Assembly: GCA_003194445.1 (NCBI GenBank)
Contig: PQXF01000003.1
Coordinates: 62,001 to 126,000, forward strand
DNA length: 64,000 bases
DNA from: Candidatus Methanogaster sp.
GTDB lineage: Archaea; Halobacteriota; Methanosarcinia; Methanosarcinales; Methanogasteraceae
Direction: 5' to 3'
Shown here: in pieces, positions 1 to 9,394 of the stretch
How the letters are laid out: the number at the start of each line of letters is the position of its first letter
How positions within the stretch are numbered: the first letter of the stretch is position 1
The notes under the pieces: model-generated
The model's database searches: none
What the model was told of the DNA's origin: nothing
Seen by the model: only the letters and a program-made list of their open reading frames with translations
Translations under genes and position numbers: made by a program

Positions 1-3000
1 ATAATCGTTAACGGACCGATTTTTTCAGAGCCCGTAGAGGTGATCACGGTTGTGCCGATGGATGATGCGATCAAACTCATCGGAAAGGGACTTATAACAG
101 GCAAGGTTCATGAACCGATCCTTAACGCTGAACAACTCGAAACATTTGAGGCAACCCCTGAAAAGGAACCGTTTGATGGCGATCCTTCGCACTTTCGTCT
201 TGGTATTGAAGCGTTGAGACTCGGCATGGCTTACGAATACGATCCGTACTTCTCTTTGTCTATCGCACGGGTTGATCCTCTACCCCACCAGCTTGAGGCG
301 GTCTATGATTATTTCCTGACTCTTCCACGCATCCGGTTCCTTCTGGCTGACGACCCTGGAGCAGGAAAGACTATAATGGCAGGGCTTCTCCTGAAAGAGA
401 TGAAAATTCGTGGTCTTGTTGAAAGAACGCTTATCGTGACACCCGCAAATCTTTCATTCCAGTGGCAGCGTGAGATGCTGGATAAATTCCACGAGAACTT
501 TGAGATTATCCGTAGCGATGTACTCCGTGCCACTTACGGATCAAACCCCTGGCAGGAGAAGAATCAGGTCATTACGTCGATCTCATGGGTTTCGCGCATT
601 GAGGATGCAAAGGAGAGCCTTCTCTCGTCTCACTGGGATCTGGTCATCGTGGATGAAGCGCACAAGATGAGCGCTTATAGCAGGGATAAAAAGACGCTGA
701 TGTACCGTTTAGGTGAGAATCTATCATCGATGACAGGTCATTATATGTTGATGACTGCAACACCGCATAAGGGAGATCCCAAGAATTTCTGTCTCTTTCT
801 GGAATTGCTGGATCGGGACGTTTATGGTGATGTGGCGAGCCTTGAAGAGGCTATGCGGCGTAATCATGCTCCATTTTATCTGCGACGTACTAAAGACGCC
901 TTAGTTACTTTCCCCGATCCGGATACGGGTGTGGTTAAGAAAATCTTCACAAACCGCGAAGTACGGACTGTGGAATTTAAGATCGATGACGAAGAGTACG
1001 GTTTCTATGATGCACTGACTCGTTATGTGGAGGATCAATCGATAAAAGCATCACAGGACGATTCTCCGCGGGGCAGGGCGATGGGCTTCACGATGGCTAT
1101 GCTTCAGCGGCGATTTGCGTCCAGTGTTTATGCAGTGCGCCGTAGCCTTGAACGGATGCGCGATAAACGTCAGAAGATTCTCGAAGATCCGGAAGCGTAC
1201 CGGCAGGAGCAGATAACAAAACGCCGCCCTGATGACTTTTACGACAGGACGAACGAAGAGCAACAGGAAATAATCGACGAGCTGGAAGGTGTGGTGGCGT
1301 CTGTTGATCCGGGCGCACTGAAGGAAGATATCATGCAACTCACCAGACTCGCGGACCGTGCTATGGTACTGGAAGAGAGGGAAGTGGAATCCAAACTCAT
1401 CAAACTAAAAGAGGCGATCACCAAACAGGGAATCTTTGAGGATCCCAAGATGAAACTTCTCATCTTTACAGAACATAAAGACACTCTCGACTATCTGGTT
1501 GAAAAATTGCAGGCGTGGGGTCTAAATGTGACTCAGATCCACGGAGGCATGAAGATTGGGAATCAGGATACTTATGGAACCCGCCTTCATGCTGAGCGAG
1601 AGTTTCGGGATGATGTGCAGATTATGGTGGCAACAGAAGCTGCCGGAGAAGGTATTAACCTCCAGTTCTGCTGGTTTATGATCAACTACGACATCCCATG
1701 GAATCCGATGAGACTGGAGCAGCGCATGGGGCGAATCCATCGTTATGGTCAGGATAATGACTGTTTAATCGTAAACTTTGTTTCTACCAACACAAGAGAA
1801 GGACGTGTTCTACAGAAACTCTTCGACCGCCTGAGACAGATCGAAGCAGATCTGGACCCAAAAAGAACCGGAAAAATATTCAACGTTCTCGGGGATGTAT
1901 TTCCTTCAAACCAGCTGGAACGGATGTTACGGAAGATGTATGCCAGAAGCCTCACAGAGGAGGCTATCAAAGACCGTATAGTTGAGCAGGTGGACACAGA
2001 ACGCTTCCGGAGGATAACAGCCTCTGCACTGGAGGGGCTTGCCACGCGGGAACTGAACCTTGCGGCTTTGATTGGCAGAAGGACGGAAGCGAAAGAGCGA
2101 CGGTTGGTTCCGGAGGTTGTCGAGGATTTCTTTGTCCATGCCGCACCTCTTGCTGCTATCAACCCAAAAGAAGCAAGAGGGAAAGGGCATATTTATCACA
2201 TCGGACGCATTCCACGGACGCTCTGGCAGATCGGAGAGCGGCTGGAGCATCGTTTTGGAAGACTGGGACATGAGTATAAACAGATCATCTTTGACAAGGA
2301 GTACTTGAAAGATGATTCAACGCTCGAATGGGTAACTCCCGGGCATCCATTGTTTGAATGTGTACGTGAAGAAGTGTTGCAGCGTGTGCAGAACGACCTG
2401 CGGCGAGGGACAGTCTTCTATGACCTCCACCGTAGAGAACCTGCCCGGCTGGACGTTCTCTCAGCCGCCATTCGAGATGGGCGTGGGAAGGTTCTGCACC
2501 GCCGTTTGTTCGTGGTTGAGACTGCTATGGGTGGAATGATGACGGTCAGACAACCTACCATCTTTCTGGATATGGTTCCTGTGTCGGACAACACAGACAT
2601 ACCCATCCCGGATGATACCGGACTTCCGGATCGCGACCAGATCGAACACGCACTCGTCAGAGATGCGCTCCAGCCCTTGCTTGAAGAAGTAACCACAGAA
2701 CGCGAGAAGGAGATCGAAACGATCTCATGCCATATTGAGATCAGTCTGAGCGCCATCATTGACCGGGTACAGTGTCAATTCGCAGAACTTGTCCAGGCAA
2801 AGGAATCCGGTTCAACAGAGCCGGGTCTTGACGGGCGAATCAAGCAGTTCGAGGATCGTCTCTTTGAGTTGAATGGTCGCCAGGAACAACGGCAGGAAGA
2901 ACTGCAACATGAACGTCACTGCACCATTGCCGATATCAGGCATCACGGCAGGGCATGGGTACTGCCACACCCGGAGCGCACCTCGCCAGAGATTGTGCCC

Positions 3001-3396
3001 ATGGTTCGCAATGACGAGATTGAGAAGACCGCAGTTCAGGTGGTGGTTGCTTACGAAGAAGCAAGAGGTTGGGAGGTGGAGAGTGTGGAGGCTGATAACC
3101 GCGGCTTTGACCTCATATCACGCAAGCCACATCCGGAAGACCCACAGACCGCAATCGTTGTCCGGTTTATTGAGGTTAAGGGGCGGGGGGCTGTGGGGGA
3201 TGTTGCACTCACCACCAACGAGTACAAGACAGCCAAGCGATTGAAGGAGGACTACTGGCTTTACGTTGTGTTTAACTGCTCAACAGAACCGGAGGTTCAC
3301 ACTGTTCAGGATCCGGCGCGGCTTGGGTGGGAGCCACTCGTTACGATTGAGCATTATTGCATGGGTTCGGAGGAGATACTGGAGGCAGAAAAATAA
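1..3396 (+). CDS. SNF2-type helicase with C-terminal DUF3883 (5' truncated by window)
   Basis: Superfamily 2 DNA translocase of a kind found in defence islands. The frame is open from base 1 and residues before the GTG at 40 still look like the family's N-terminus, so the true start lies upstream of the window. Walker A (DDPGAGKT) is at nt 349-372, a DEAH box at nt 652-663, and the helicase C domain with the GRIHRYGQ motif near nt 1725-1750. The C-terminal 110 residues match DUF3883 (RGFDLIS, then RFIEVKG near nt 3100-3190), a nuclease-fold-like domain. The stop overlaps the start of the HD gene (TAATG), so the two are translationally coupled. Similar SNF2/DUF3883 proteins accompany DUF1156 methyltransferases and DISARM-like systems. 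An anti-phage role is inferred from context. Confidence 0.9.
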   Translation: MIVNGPIFSEPVEVITVVPMDDAIKLIGKGLITGKVHEPILNAEQLETFEATPEKEPFDGDPSHFRLGIEALRLGMAYEYDPYFSLSIARVDPLPHQLEAVYDYFLTLPRIRFLLADDPGAGKTIMAGLLLKEMKIRGLVERTLIVTPANLSFQWQREMLDKFHENFEIIRSDVLRATYGSNPWQEKNQVITSISWVSRIEDAKESLLSSHWDLVIVDEAHKMSAYSRDKKTLMYRLGENLSSMTGHYMLMTATPHKGDPKNFCLFLELLDRDVYGDVASLEEAMRRNHAPFYLRRTKDALVTFPDPDTGVVKKIFTNREVRTVEFKIDDEEYGFYDALTRYVEDQSIKASQDDSPRGRAMGFTMAMLQRRFASSVYAVRRSLERMRDKRQKILEDPEAYRQEQITKRRPDDFYDRTNEEQQEIIDELEGVVASVDPGALKEDIMQLTRLADRAMVLEEREVESKLIKLKEAITKQGIFEDPKMKLLIFTEHKDTLDYLVEKLQAWGLNVTQIHGGMKIGNQDTYGTRLHAEREFRDDVQIMVATEAAGEGINLQFCWFMINYDIPWNPMRLEQRMGRIHRYGQDNDCLIVNFVSTNTREGRVLQKLFDRLRQIEADLDPKRTGKIFNVLGDVFPSNQLERMLRKMYARSLTEEAIKDRIVEQVDTERFRRITASALEGLATRELNLAALIGRRTEAKERRLVPEVVEDFFVHAAPLAAINPKEARGKGHIYHIGRIPRTLWQIGERLEHRFGRLGHEYKQIIFDKEYLKDDSTLEWVTPGHPLFECVREEVLQRVQNDLRRGTVFYDLHRREPARLDVLSAAIRDGRGKVLHRRLFVVETAMGGMMTVRQPTIFLDMVPVSDNTDIPIPDDTGLPDRDQIEHALVRDALQPLLEEVTTEREKEIETISCHIEISLSAIIDRVQCQFAELVQAKESGSTEPGLDGRIKQFEDRLFELNGRQEQRQEELQHERHCTIADIRHHGRAWVLPHPERTSPEIVPMVRNDEIEKTAVQVVVAYEEARGWEVESVEADNRGFDLISRKPHPEDPQTAIVVRFIEVKGRGAVGDVALTTNEYKTAKRLKEDYWLYVVFNCSTEPEVHTVQDPARLGWEPLVTIEHYCMGSEEILEAEK

Positions 3397-4703
3397 TGGC
3401 AAAACGCATACATGAGATCCGCGATCCTATCCACAATTTTATCCGTCTCGATTCCGGCGAACGCGAGGTGCTTGATTCCCGTCCATTTCAGCGGCTCCGC
3501 TATATTCATCAGCTTGCTTTGACGTATCTTGTGTATCCCGGAGCAACACATCGAAGATTTGAGCATTCTCTGGGTGTGATGGAACTTGCCGGACGGGTGT
3601 ATGATATTGTGACCGAACCTGATAATACCCACGAATCCATCAGAACAATTGTCCCCCTGCATGATTCATACGATCACCAGTACTGGCGTCGCGTTCTTCG
3701 TATGGCAGCCCTGTGTCATGATGTAGGGCATTTACCGTTTTCCCACGCGGCTGAGAAAGACCTGCTACCCGAAGGTTGGGATCATGAACGTCTCACAATA
3801 GAGAGTATCCAAAGCCGCGAGATGGAATCCATCTGGAAGGATCTCAAAATCCAACCGGATGATGTTGCCAAATTGGCGGTCGGTCCCAAGAAATACAAGG
3901 ATGCCACTTTCAGTGATTGGGAGACCATCCTTTCAGAGATAATCATTGGAGATGCATTTGGCGTGGACCGAATGGATTACCTGTTGCGCGACTCTCACCA
4001 TGCAGGCGTCGCTTATGGGAAGTTCGACTACTACCGGCTCATCGATACAATCCGTATCCTTCCAAGCGAGTATGAAGATTCTACAGAACCTGCTCTGGGC
4101 ATAGAAGAAGGGGGCTTGCATTCGGCTGAATCGATGCTCCTTGCCAGATATTTCATGTATATGCAACTTTATTTCCACCATGTTCGGCGGATTTATGATA
4201 TTCACCTGAAAGACTTCCTTAAGAAATGGCTTTCCAATGGCTACCTACCCGTTACACTTGATGAGCACCTCAAACTGACCGACAACGAGGTGACCGCAGA
4301 GTTGCAGAAGGCTGCAAGAGATGAAAATCATCCCGGACACGATCCGGCAAGGCGTATTATCAATCGAGAACATTTCAGATTGTTGTATCATCGGAATCCC
4401 GATGATTTTCACAAGAACCCCAATGCCGCCAAAGCAATCTATGATGCCGCATGCAATAAGTTTGGAGCGGAAAATGTACGGCACGACCCATACGAACAGA
4501 AAAAGAGCGTTCTCGACTTTCCCATACTTGATAACGATGGTCGCATAGTGTCATCTCAGGCAAAATCTGTTACATTAAAGAATGTTCCCATCGTTGCAGT
4601 AGATCATGTCTTTATCAGTCCCAAGTACCGTAAGGATGCTAAAGACTGGCTGGAACAGAACCGTGAGATCATAATTACCCGGAAAGAGGTGGAAGAATCA
4701 TGA
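3396..4703 (+). CDS. HD domain phosphohydrolase (dNTPase/SAMHD1-like)
   Basis: 435 aa. The start chosen is the ATG overlapping the helicase stop; an upstream in-frame ATG at 3357 would sit inside the helicase. HD-superfamily signature: H57 in FEHSLG, the HD pair at about residues 108-109 (CHDVGH), and a downstream D in the GVDRMDYLLRD segment, as in dGTPase/SAMHD1-like enzymes. The family hydrolyses nucleotides, often dNTPs, by metal-dependent catalysis. The gene is coupled to the helicase before it and overlaps the next gene by ATGA. In a defence operon it could deplete nucleotides or process a signal, which is inference. A second, different HD protein lies at 62093-63322. Confidence 0.85.
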   Translation: MAKRIHEIRDPIHNFIRLDSGEREVLDSRPFQRLRYIHQLALTYLVYPGATHRRFEHSLGVMELAGRVYDIVTEPDNTHESIRTIVPLHDSYDHQYWRRVLRMAALCHDVGHLPFSHAAEKDLLPEGWDHERLTIESIQSREMESIWKDLKIQPDDVAKLAVGPKKYKDATFSDWETILSEIIIGDAFGVDRMDYLLRDSHHAGVAYGKFDYYRLIDTIRILPSEYEDSTEPALGIEEGGLHSAESMLLARYFMYMQLYFHHVRRIYDIHLKDFLKKWLSNGYLPVTLDEHLKLTDNEVTAELQKAARDENHPGHDPARRIINREHFRLLYHRNPDDFHKNPNAAKAIYDAACNKFGAENVRHDPYEQKKSVLDFPILDNDGRIVSSQAKSVTLKNVPIVAVDHVFISPKYRKDAKDWLEQNREIIITRKEVEES

Positions 4704-5251
4704 AAAGACTACAGCGCGATGCAGTGATGCTATCTGTGATAGAGAATCTTGGCGCGGAAGGAAGCTGGTGCGGCGAGACCCACATCCAGAAGGCGACTTA
4801 TTTTGTACAGGAACTGCTCAAAGTCCCACTGGAATTTGATTTTATCCTGTACAAACATGGACCATTCTCATTTGATCTGCGCGATGAGATTACAGCGATG
4901 CGAGCAGATTATCTTCTTGGACTGCAATCTCGACCTTACCCTTACGGACCCAGTATCGTTCCTGGCGAGAGCAGCGAGATGATCAAAGAGTGGTTCCCAA
5001 AGACTCTGAAGAAGTACAATCCAGCCGTGGAATTCGTTACAGACAAGTTTGGAGATAAAGGGGTGGCTGAGCTTGAGCGCATATCAACAGCACTGTATGT
5101 GACGCTCACAGGAGGTGTGGGTGGCAGCGTTGAGTCACGTGCGCAGCGCATCAATGAACTCAAGCCGCACGTTGAGACCGATGAAGCCCGCGAGGCTGTG
5201 AAGATTGTGGATGAGATCATCGAAGAGGCACGCGAAGTGCGGACAACATGA
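4700..5251 (+). CDS. Small protein of unknown function in defence operon (HIQKATYF family)
   Basis: 183 aa, beginning in an ATGA overlap with the HD gene and ending in an ATGA overlap with the methyltransferase gene. The N-terminal half carries SWCGETHIQKATYF followed by FILYKHGPFSF, a pattern resembling the YwgA/Panacea-like proteins seen beside restriction and toxin genes. The C-terminal half is mainly helical and acidic. No catalytic motif is obvious and there are no membrane segments. Its tight coupling suggests it is produced in stoichiometry with the HD and methyltransferase proteins. A regulatory or antitoxin-like role is a guess from family resemblance only. Confidence 0.75.
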   Translation: MKRLQRDAVMLSVIENLGAEGSWCGETHIQKATYFVQELLKVPLEFDFILYKHGPFSFDLRDEITAMRADYLLGLQSRPYPYGPSIVPGESSEMIKEWFPKTLKKYNPAVEFVTDKFGDKGVAELERISTALYVTLTGGVGGSVESRAQRINELKPHVETDEAREAVKIVDEIIEEAREVRTT

Positions 5252-5865
5252 ACCAGTACCCCAAACGCTTAATCGAGGTGGATCTCCCCATCAAGAAGAT
5301 CAGCGCACACGCCCGCCGCGAAAAAAGCATCAGGCACGGACACATCTCGACGCTTCACATCTGGTGGGCACGGCGCCCGCTTGCTGCGTGCCGGGCTGTG
5401 ATCTGCGCCGCGCTCTGGATCGATCCTGCTGACCCGCTCTGCCATGAGGAGTTCAGAGAGAAGGCAGCCGAGATCATGCGGAAGTTCTGGGACCCGATGG
5501 GCTTGCAGACCCGGGATCTCGATGACCCGCTGGAACTTCGCCGCGCTCTACTCGATTTCATCGCGGACTTTGCCAACTGGGACAACTCAACCAAGAAGGA
5601 GTATCTGGACGCCAGCCGGGTGCTGACACAGGCAGCACACGAGGCACTGGGCGGCGTGCCCGGCACAAAGCCGCTCGTGGTGGATCCCTTTGCCGGAGGC
5701 GGGGCAATTCCGCTTGAGGCGCTGCGGGTGGGTGCGGATGCCTTTGCAAGCGATCTGAATCCTGTGGCGGTGCTCTTAAACAAGGTCGTGCTGGAGTACA
5801 TCCCGAGATACGGGCAGCAGCTTGCAGATGAGGTGCGCAAGTGGGGCGAGTGGATCAAGCAGTAG
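5248..5865 (+). CDS. DUF1156 DNA methyltransferase, N-terminal part before an in-frame amber codon
   Basis: N-terminal 205 codons of a DUF1156 (COG1743-type) adenine-specific methyltransferase. The DUF1156 region (RREKSIRHGHISTLHIWWAR) is followed by the S-adenosylmethionine-binding motif I, DPFAGGG, near residue 147 (nt 5685-5705). Translation stops at TAG 5863-5865, but the same frame continues open with convincing family sequence to 8148. The catalytic DPPY motif lies after the stop, so this half alone could bind cofactor but not methylate. Starts in an ATGA overlap with the preceding gene. Possible explanations are a nonsense mutation, a sequencing error, or amber read-through. Confidence 0.8.
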   Translation: MNQYPKRLIEVDLPIKKISAHARREKSIRHGHISTLHIWWARRPLAACRAVICAALWIDPADPLCHEEFREKAAEIMRKFWDPMGLQTRDLDDPLELRRALLDFIADFANWDNSTKKEYLDASRVLTQAAHEALGGVPGTKPLVVDPFAGGGAIPLEALRVGADAFASDLNPVAVLLNKVVLEYIPRYGQQLADEVRKWGEWIKQ

Positions 5866-8148
5866 GCAGAGAAGGAACTGGCTGAGTTCTATCCAGAAGA
5901 CCCTGACGGCGCAACACCGATCGCTTATCTCTGGGCACGGACGATTACATGCGAGGGTCCGGGATGCGGCGCAGAGGTTCCACTGATGCGCTCTCTGTGG
6001 CTTGCAAAGAAGAATAAGCGATCTGTGGCACTGCGGATGATCCCGAAACCAGAAGATGCGCGGGTGGACTTTGAGATCATCGAGGATGTGAGAGTGCGGG
6101 ATGTGGCTGACGGAACAGTCCGACGCGGCAGTGCAACCTGCCCATGCTGCGGATTCACGACACCAGTAGCATCGGTGCGGCGGCAGCTGAAGGCACGCCG
6201 GGGCGGGGCAGCGGATGCGCGGATGGTGACTATCCGGCGCGATGACCCCAAAACTGGCGATCGATCTTATCGGCTGCCAGCAGAGCGCGATCTGGAAGCG
6301 GTGCGGAAGGCGGCAGAGGAACTGGAGAAGCGGAAAGCAGCGCATGTTGGGGCGCTGAGTCTGGTGCCGGATGAACCACTACCACCACAGGGTACATTGG
6401 GGTTCCGGGTGCAACTATACGGCGTGGAGCGATGGGGTGACCTCTTCGCCCCACGGCAGGCGCTGGCACTGACGGCACTGGCGCGGCTGATGTGCAAGGC
6501 GGGAGAAAAATTGGCTGATGAGCATGAGAATGGTCTGGCGACGGCGGCGCAGACTTGTTTGGCATTAGTACTGGATAGACTGGCCGATTTTAATTCATCT
6601 TTATGTGTCCTGAACGTTGTTGGTGGGCGTGGTGTTGTCCATACTTTCGGAAGACAAGCGCTTCCAATGGTATGGGATTTTATGGAAACAAATCCATTTA
6701 ACGACGTAGGGGCGAATTGGATTGCAGGTACAGTAGCATTTGAAGTAACAACTAAAAACGAATCAATTTTGAACGAAAGTGGGCATATTGAGATTGGATC
6801 GGCTACAACTCACCTCCTTCCCGACGATGCGACTCAGTGTTTTTTCACCGACCCGCCTTACTATGACGCTGTGCCCTACGCTGACCTGTCGGATTTCTTC
6901 ATAGTGTGGCTGAGACGCACAGTTGGCAACTTCCACCCCGATCTTTTGCTTGATGCGCTATCCCCCAAAGAAGATGAGTGTATCGTGGATGAAGTAAAGG
7001 GAAAGGATAAATCATTCTTTGAAAACTGCATGGCACGCGCGATGGTCGAAGGACGACGAATATTAGCGCCGAACGGCATCGGTGTCGTGGTTTTCGCCCA
7101 TAAGTCCACAAGTGGCTGGGAAGCACAACTTCAGGCGATGGTTGATGCGGGCTGGACTGTCACAGGATCGTGGCCCATTGATACAGAACGTCCAGGACGC
7201 CTCCGTGCCCAAAATTCCGCCGCCCTCGCCTCCTCCATCCACCTCGTCTGCCGCCCCCGTCAGAACACTGATAGCATCGGCGAGTGGCGTGATGTGCTTC
7301 ATGAACTCCCGGGACGCATCCACGAGTGGATGCCGCGCCTTGTCGAAGAAAACATCGTTGGTGCAGACGCCATCTTCTCCTGCCTCGGTCCGGCAATGGA
7401 GATATTCTCCAGATATTCGAGCGTAGAGAAAGCAAGCGGTGAGCCGGTAACGCTCAAGGAGTATATGGAATACGTCTGGGCGGCTGTCACAAACGAAGCA
7501 CTCGACACAATCTTTGCGGGGGCTGATGCCACTGGCTTTGAGGAGGATGCACGCCTCACTGCTATGTGGCTGTGGACGCTTTCTGCCAGTGCAAATGGTA
7601 ACGGCAATGGCGGCACACAGGCAGACGCGAGCGCATCTGGCAAAGCTCCCGGAGCAGGTGGCTTTGCTCTGGAATACGACGCTGCCCGCAAGATCGCTCA
7701 GGGATTGGGAGCGCATCTGGAGAATCTCCCGCATCTCGTTGAGATCAAGAAAGGCAAAGCCCGGCTGCTACCTGTGGAAGAGCGCAGACAGCATCTCTTT
7801 GGCAAAGATGAGAGCCTTGTCCCGAGAGATAGTAAGAAGGAAAAAACAAAACAGACAGCACTCTTCGGCGAACCTGCCGATTTCGAGGAAGAGACTGACA
7901 TCAGAGGAGACCAAAAAATGCATCCAGCAGCAGGAACAACGGTGCTGGATCGCATCCATCAGGCGATGCTCCTCTTTGGAGATGGTCGCAGCGATGCACT
8001 GAAGCGTTTTCTGGTGGATGATGGCGTCGGACTGGATGGTCGCTTCTGGCGGCTGACTGAACCACTCCACAAACTCTACCCAGGCGGTACCAGTGAGAGA
8101 CGATGGATTGAAGGTGTATTAGCCAGAAAGAAAGGATTGGGGCTCTGA
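5866..8148 (+). CDS. DUF1156 DNA methyltransferase, C-terminal part (in frame after the amber codon)
   Basis: Continuation of the methyltransferase, 760 codons in the same frame as 5248-5865 with no intervening stop. If translated separately, the first ATG is at 5986. It contains a probable zinc ribbon (CEGPGCG near nt 5950 and CPCCG near nt 6140), the catalytic DPPY motif at nt 6850-6861, and a helical C-terminal region. The enzyme would modify adenine in DNA and mark self DNA for the linked helicase/ATPase system. Its stop overlaps the next start (TGATG). The full protein would be 966 residues with the amber position filled, normal for DUF1156 proteins. This strongly suggests the two halves were one gene. 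Confidence 0.85.
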   Translation, partial: AEKELAEFYPEDPDGATPIAYLWARTITCEGPGCGAEVPLMRSLWLAKKNKRSVALRMIPKPEDARVDFEIIEDVRVRDVADGTVRRGSATCPCCGFTTPVASVRRQLKARRGGAADARMVTIRRDDPKTGDRSYRLPAERDLEAVRKAAEELEKRKAAHVGALSLVPDEPLPPQGTLGFRVQLYGVERWGDLFAPRQALALTALARLMCKAGEKLADEHENGLATAAQTCLALVLDRLADFNSSLCVLNVVGGRGVVHTFGRQALPMVWDFMETNPFNDVGANWIAGTVAFEVTTKNESILNESGHIEIGSATTHLLPDDATQCFFTDPPYYDAVPYADLSDFFIVWLRRTVGNFHPDLLLDALSPKEDECIVDEVKGKDKSFFENCMARAMVEGRRILAPNGIGVVVFAHKSTSGWEAQLQAMVDAGWTVTGSWPIDTERPGRLRAQNSAALASSIHLVCRPRQNTDSIGEWRDVLHELPGRIHEWMPRLVEENIVGADAIFSCLGPAMEIFSRYSSVEKASGEPVTLKEYMEYVWAAVTNEALDTIFAGADATGFEEDARLTAMWLWTLSASANGNGNGGTQADASASGKAPGAGGFALEYDAARKIAQGLGAHLENLPHLVEIKKGKARLLPVEERRQHLFGKDESLVPRDSKKEKTKQTALFGEPADFEEETDIRGDQKMHPAAGTTVLDRIHQAMLLFGDGRSDALKRFLVDDGVGLDGRFWRLTEPLHKLYPGGTSERRWIEGVLARKKGLGL

Positions 8149-8732
8149 TGACAGATCATATCGCCGAAGACTGGCAGTCAGCATTCATGCAGACGGTGCA
8201 GAGGTACGAGAATGCAATCGCACTCAAGGATGCTGCGGTGGACGAACGGCTGGGCGACTGGACAACAGAACTTATGGCGGTCGTGGTTGCAACCTGCAAT
8301 TCCGTGGGCTGGCAGGCGTCAGCAATAGGTCACAAGCTCGGGATGCTTCCGGTCTCTCAGTTCGAATATCTTGGTCTGGATGTTATGGCGTTTGCGGATG
8401 GTGAGAAACGATGGCGGTATCCTGTTGCGGTATTTGAACTGGAGAACCGGATGGATGATGATCGCATCGCCTACTCGTTATGGAAAGTGATGTGTGTTCG
8501 TGCGGATCTGAGGGTGGTATTCTGTTATCGTCGGAGTTCGGATGCGGGCTCTGCTCTGATCAGGTTTCTTCGCGATGAGGTGGTTCATGCGATGGATCTT
8601 ACAGCCCGTGCGAAACTGGAAGGAGAGACACTTGTGGTCATCGGAAGCCGTGATGTCTCTGCGACCTTTCCGTATGGCTTCTTCAAGTGGTGGAAACTGG
8701 ATACGAATACCGGAACGTTTCGGTTAAACTGA
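8148..8732 (+). CDS. Defence-operon protein, possible PD-(D/E)xK nuclease fold
   Basis: 194 aa, starting in a TGATG overlap with the methyltransferase stop. I do not recognise a named family. The centre reads GLDVMAF, about 15 residues, then YPVAVFELEN (D78, E97, E99), followed by a helix with SLWK. This is the spacing expected of a PD-(D/E)xK restriction-endonuclease-like core. There are no membrane segments. Position between methyltransferase and toxin-antitoxin genes fits a nuclease or DNA-binding subunit. A degenerate copy of this gene's start and of the preceding methyltransferase end is present at 12694-12764. Confidence 0.7.
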   Translation: MTDHIAEDWQSAFMQTVQRYENAIALKDAAVDERLGDWTTELMAVVVATCNSVGWQASAIGHKLGMLPVSQFEYLGLDVMAFADGEKRWRYPVAVFELENRMDDDRIAYSLWKVMCVRADLRVVFCYRRSSDAGSALIRFLRDEVVHAMDLTARAKLEGETLVVIGSRDVSATFPYGFFKWWKLDTNTGTFRLN

Positions 8733-8769
8733 TAATGGATTAAGATGGAAAAATGATTGGGGCGATAAA

Positions 8770-9072
8770 ATGATTGCGGAACAGGTGAAATTCGACCGGA
8801 CGCAGGTTTCTGAATACTGCCACAAGCATAATATCAGACGGCTTGCAGTCTTTGGTTCAGCCGTGCACGGGGATATGCGACCGGACAGCGATCTTGATCT
8901 GCTGATAGAGTTCAAAAGCCCGGTTGGGCTGTTTGCTATAGTTGAAATGGAAGAGGAGATGAAAACACTCTTTCCCGGTGTTCCGAAAGTAGACCTCGTA
9001 ACAAAGAACTCGCTTAGCAAATACTTCCGCGATGAGGTAATTAAAGAAGCAGAGGTAGTTTATGCGGAATGA
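8770..9072 (+). CDS. MNT-type nucleotidyltransferase antitoxin (MntA-like)
   Basis: 100 aa minimal nucleotidyltransferase. The signature GSAV followed by DSDLDLLIEF (residues about 34-50) is the GSx10DxD metal-binding motif. A third acidic position is present in KVDLVTK. In MNT/HEPN pairs the MNT protein neutralises the HEPN toxin, in characterised cases by AMP-ylating it. It overlaps the HEPN gene by 11 nt. The pair sits between the nuclease-like and DUF499 genes on the same strand with short spacing, so it is probably cotranscribed with the defence operon. Confidence 0.9.
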   Translation: MIAEQVKFDRTQVSEYCHKHNIRRLAVFGSAVHGDMRPDSDLDLLIEFKSPVGLFAIVEMEEEMKTLFPGVPKVDLVTKNSLSKYFRDEVIKEAEVVYAE

Positions 9073-9394
9073 TATCACTTATGTCCGGCATATTCTGGAC
9101 TGCATCGATAATATCCAAAATTTTGTGAATGGCAGGACGTATTCGGATTTTCAGAGTGATCTGATGCTACAGAGCGCCGTACTGCACCAGTTCATGATTC
9201 TGGGTGAGGCAGCCGGACAGATATCCAAAAAGTTTCGGGACGAGCACCCATCCATCCGATGGAAATTGATGATCGGGATGCGGAACAAACCGATCCACCA
9301 TTACTTTGGCGTCGATCTGGATGAAGTCTGGAAGACTGTGCATGATGATCTGCCTGAACTTGAGCTATTATTTGAAAAAGAGGGACTAAAATGA
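9062..9394 (+). CDS. HepT-like HEPN ribonuclease toxin (DUF86)
   Basis: 110 aa all-helical HEPN-domain protein of the DUF86/HepT family. The RNase motif Rx4-6H is visible as RNKPIHHYFGVD (about residues 74-85), with the helix VLHQFMILGEAAGQI before it. HepT proteins cleave RNA when free of their MNT partner. The start overlaps the antitoxin gene by 11 nt and the end overlaps the DUF499 gene by ATGA. This makes the toxin translation-coupled on both sides. The overlap with DUF499 suggests it is a working part of the operon and not a chance insertion; that is inference. Confidence 0.88.
   Translation: MRNDITYVRHILDCIDNIQNFVNGRTYSDFQSDLMLQSAVLHQFMILGEAAGQISKKFRDEHPSIRWKLMIGMRNKPIHHYFGVDLDEVWKTVHDDLPELELLFEKEGLK

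Noticed and set aside
40-3396. GTG at 40 as the start of the SNF2 helicase
   Set aside because: The frame is open to base 1 and the residues before it fit the family, so the true start is outside the window.
5863-5865. General reassignment of TAG in this organism
   Set aside because: Several well-defined genes in the window end with TAG at the expected family length, so TAG normally acts as a stop.
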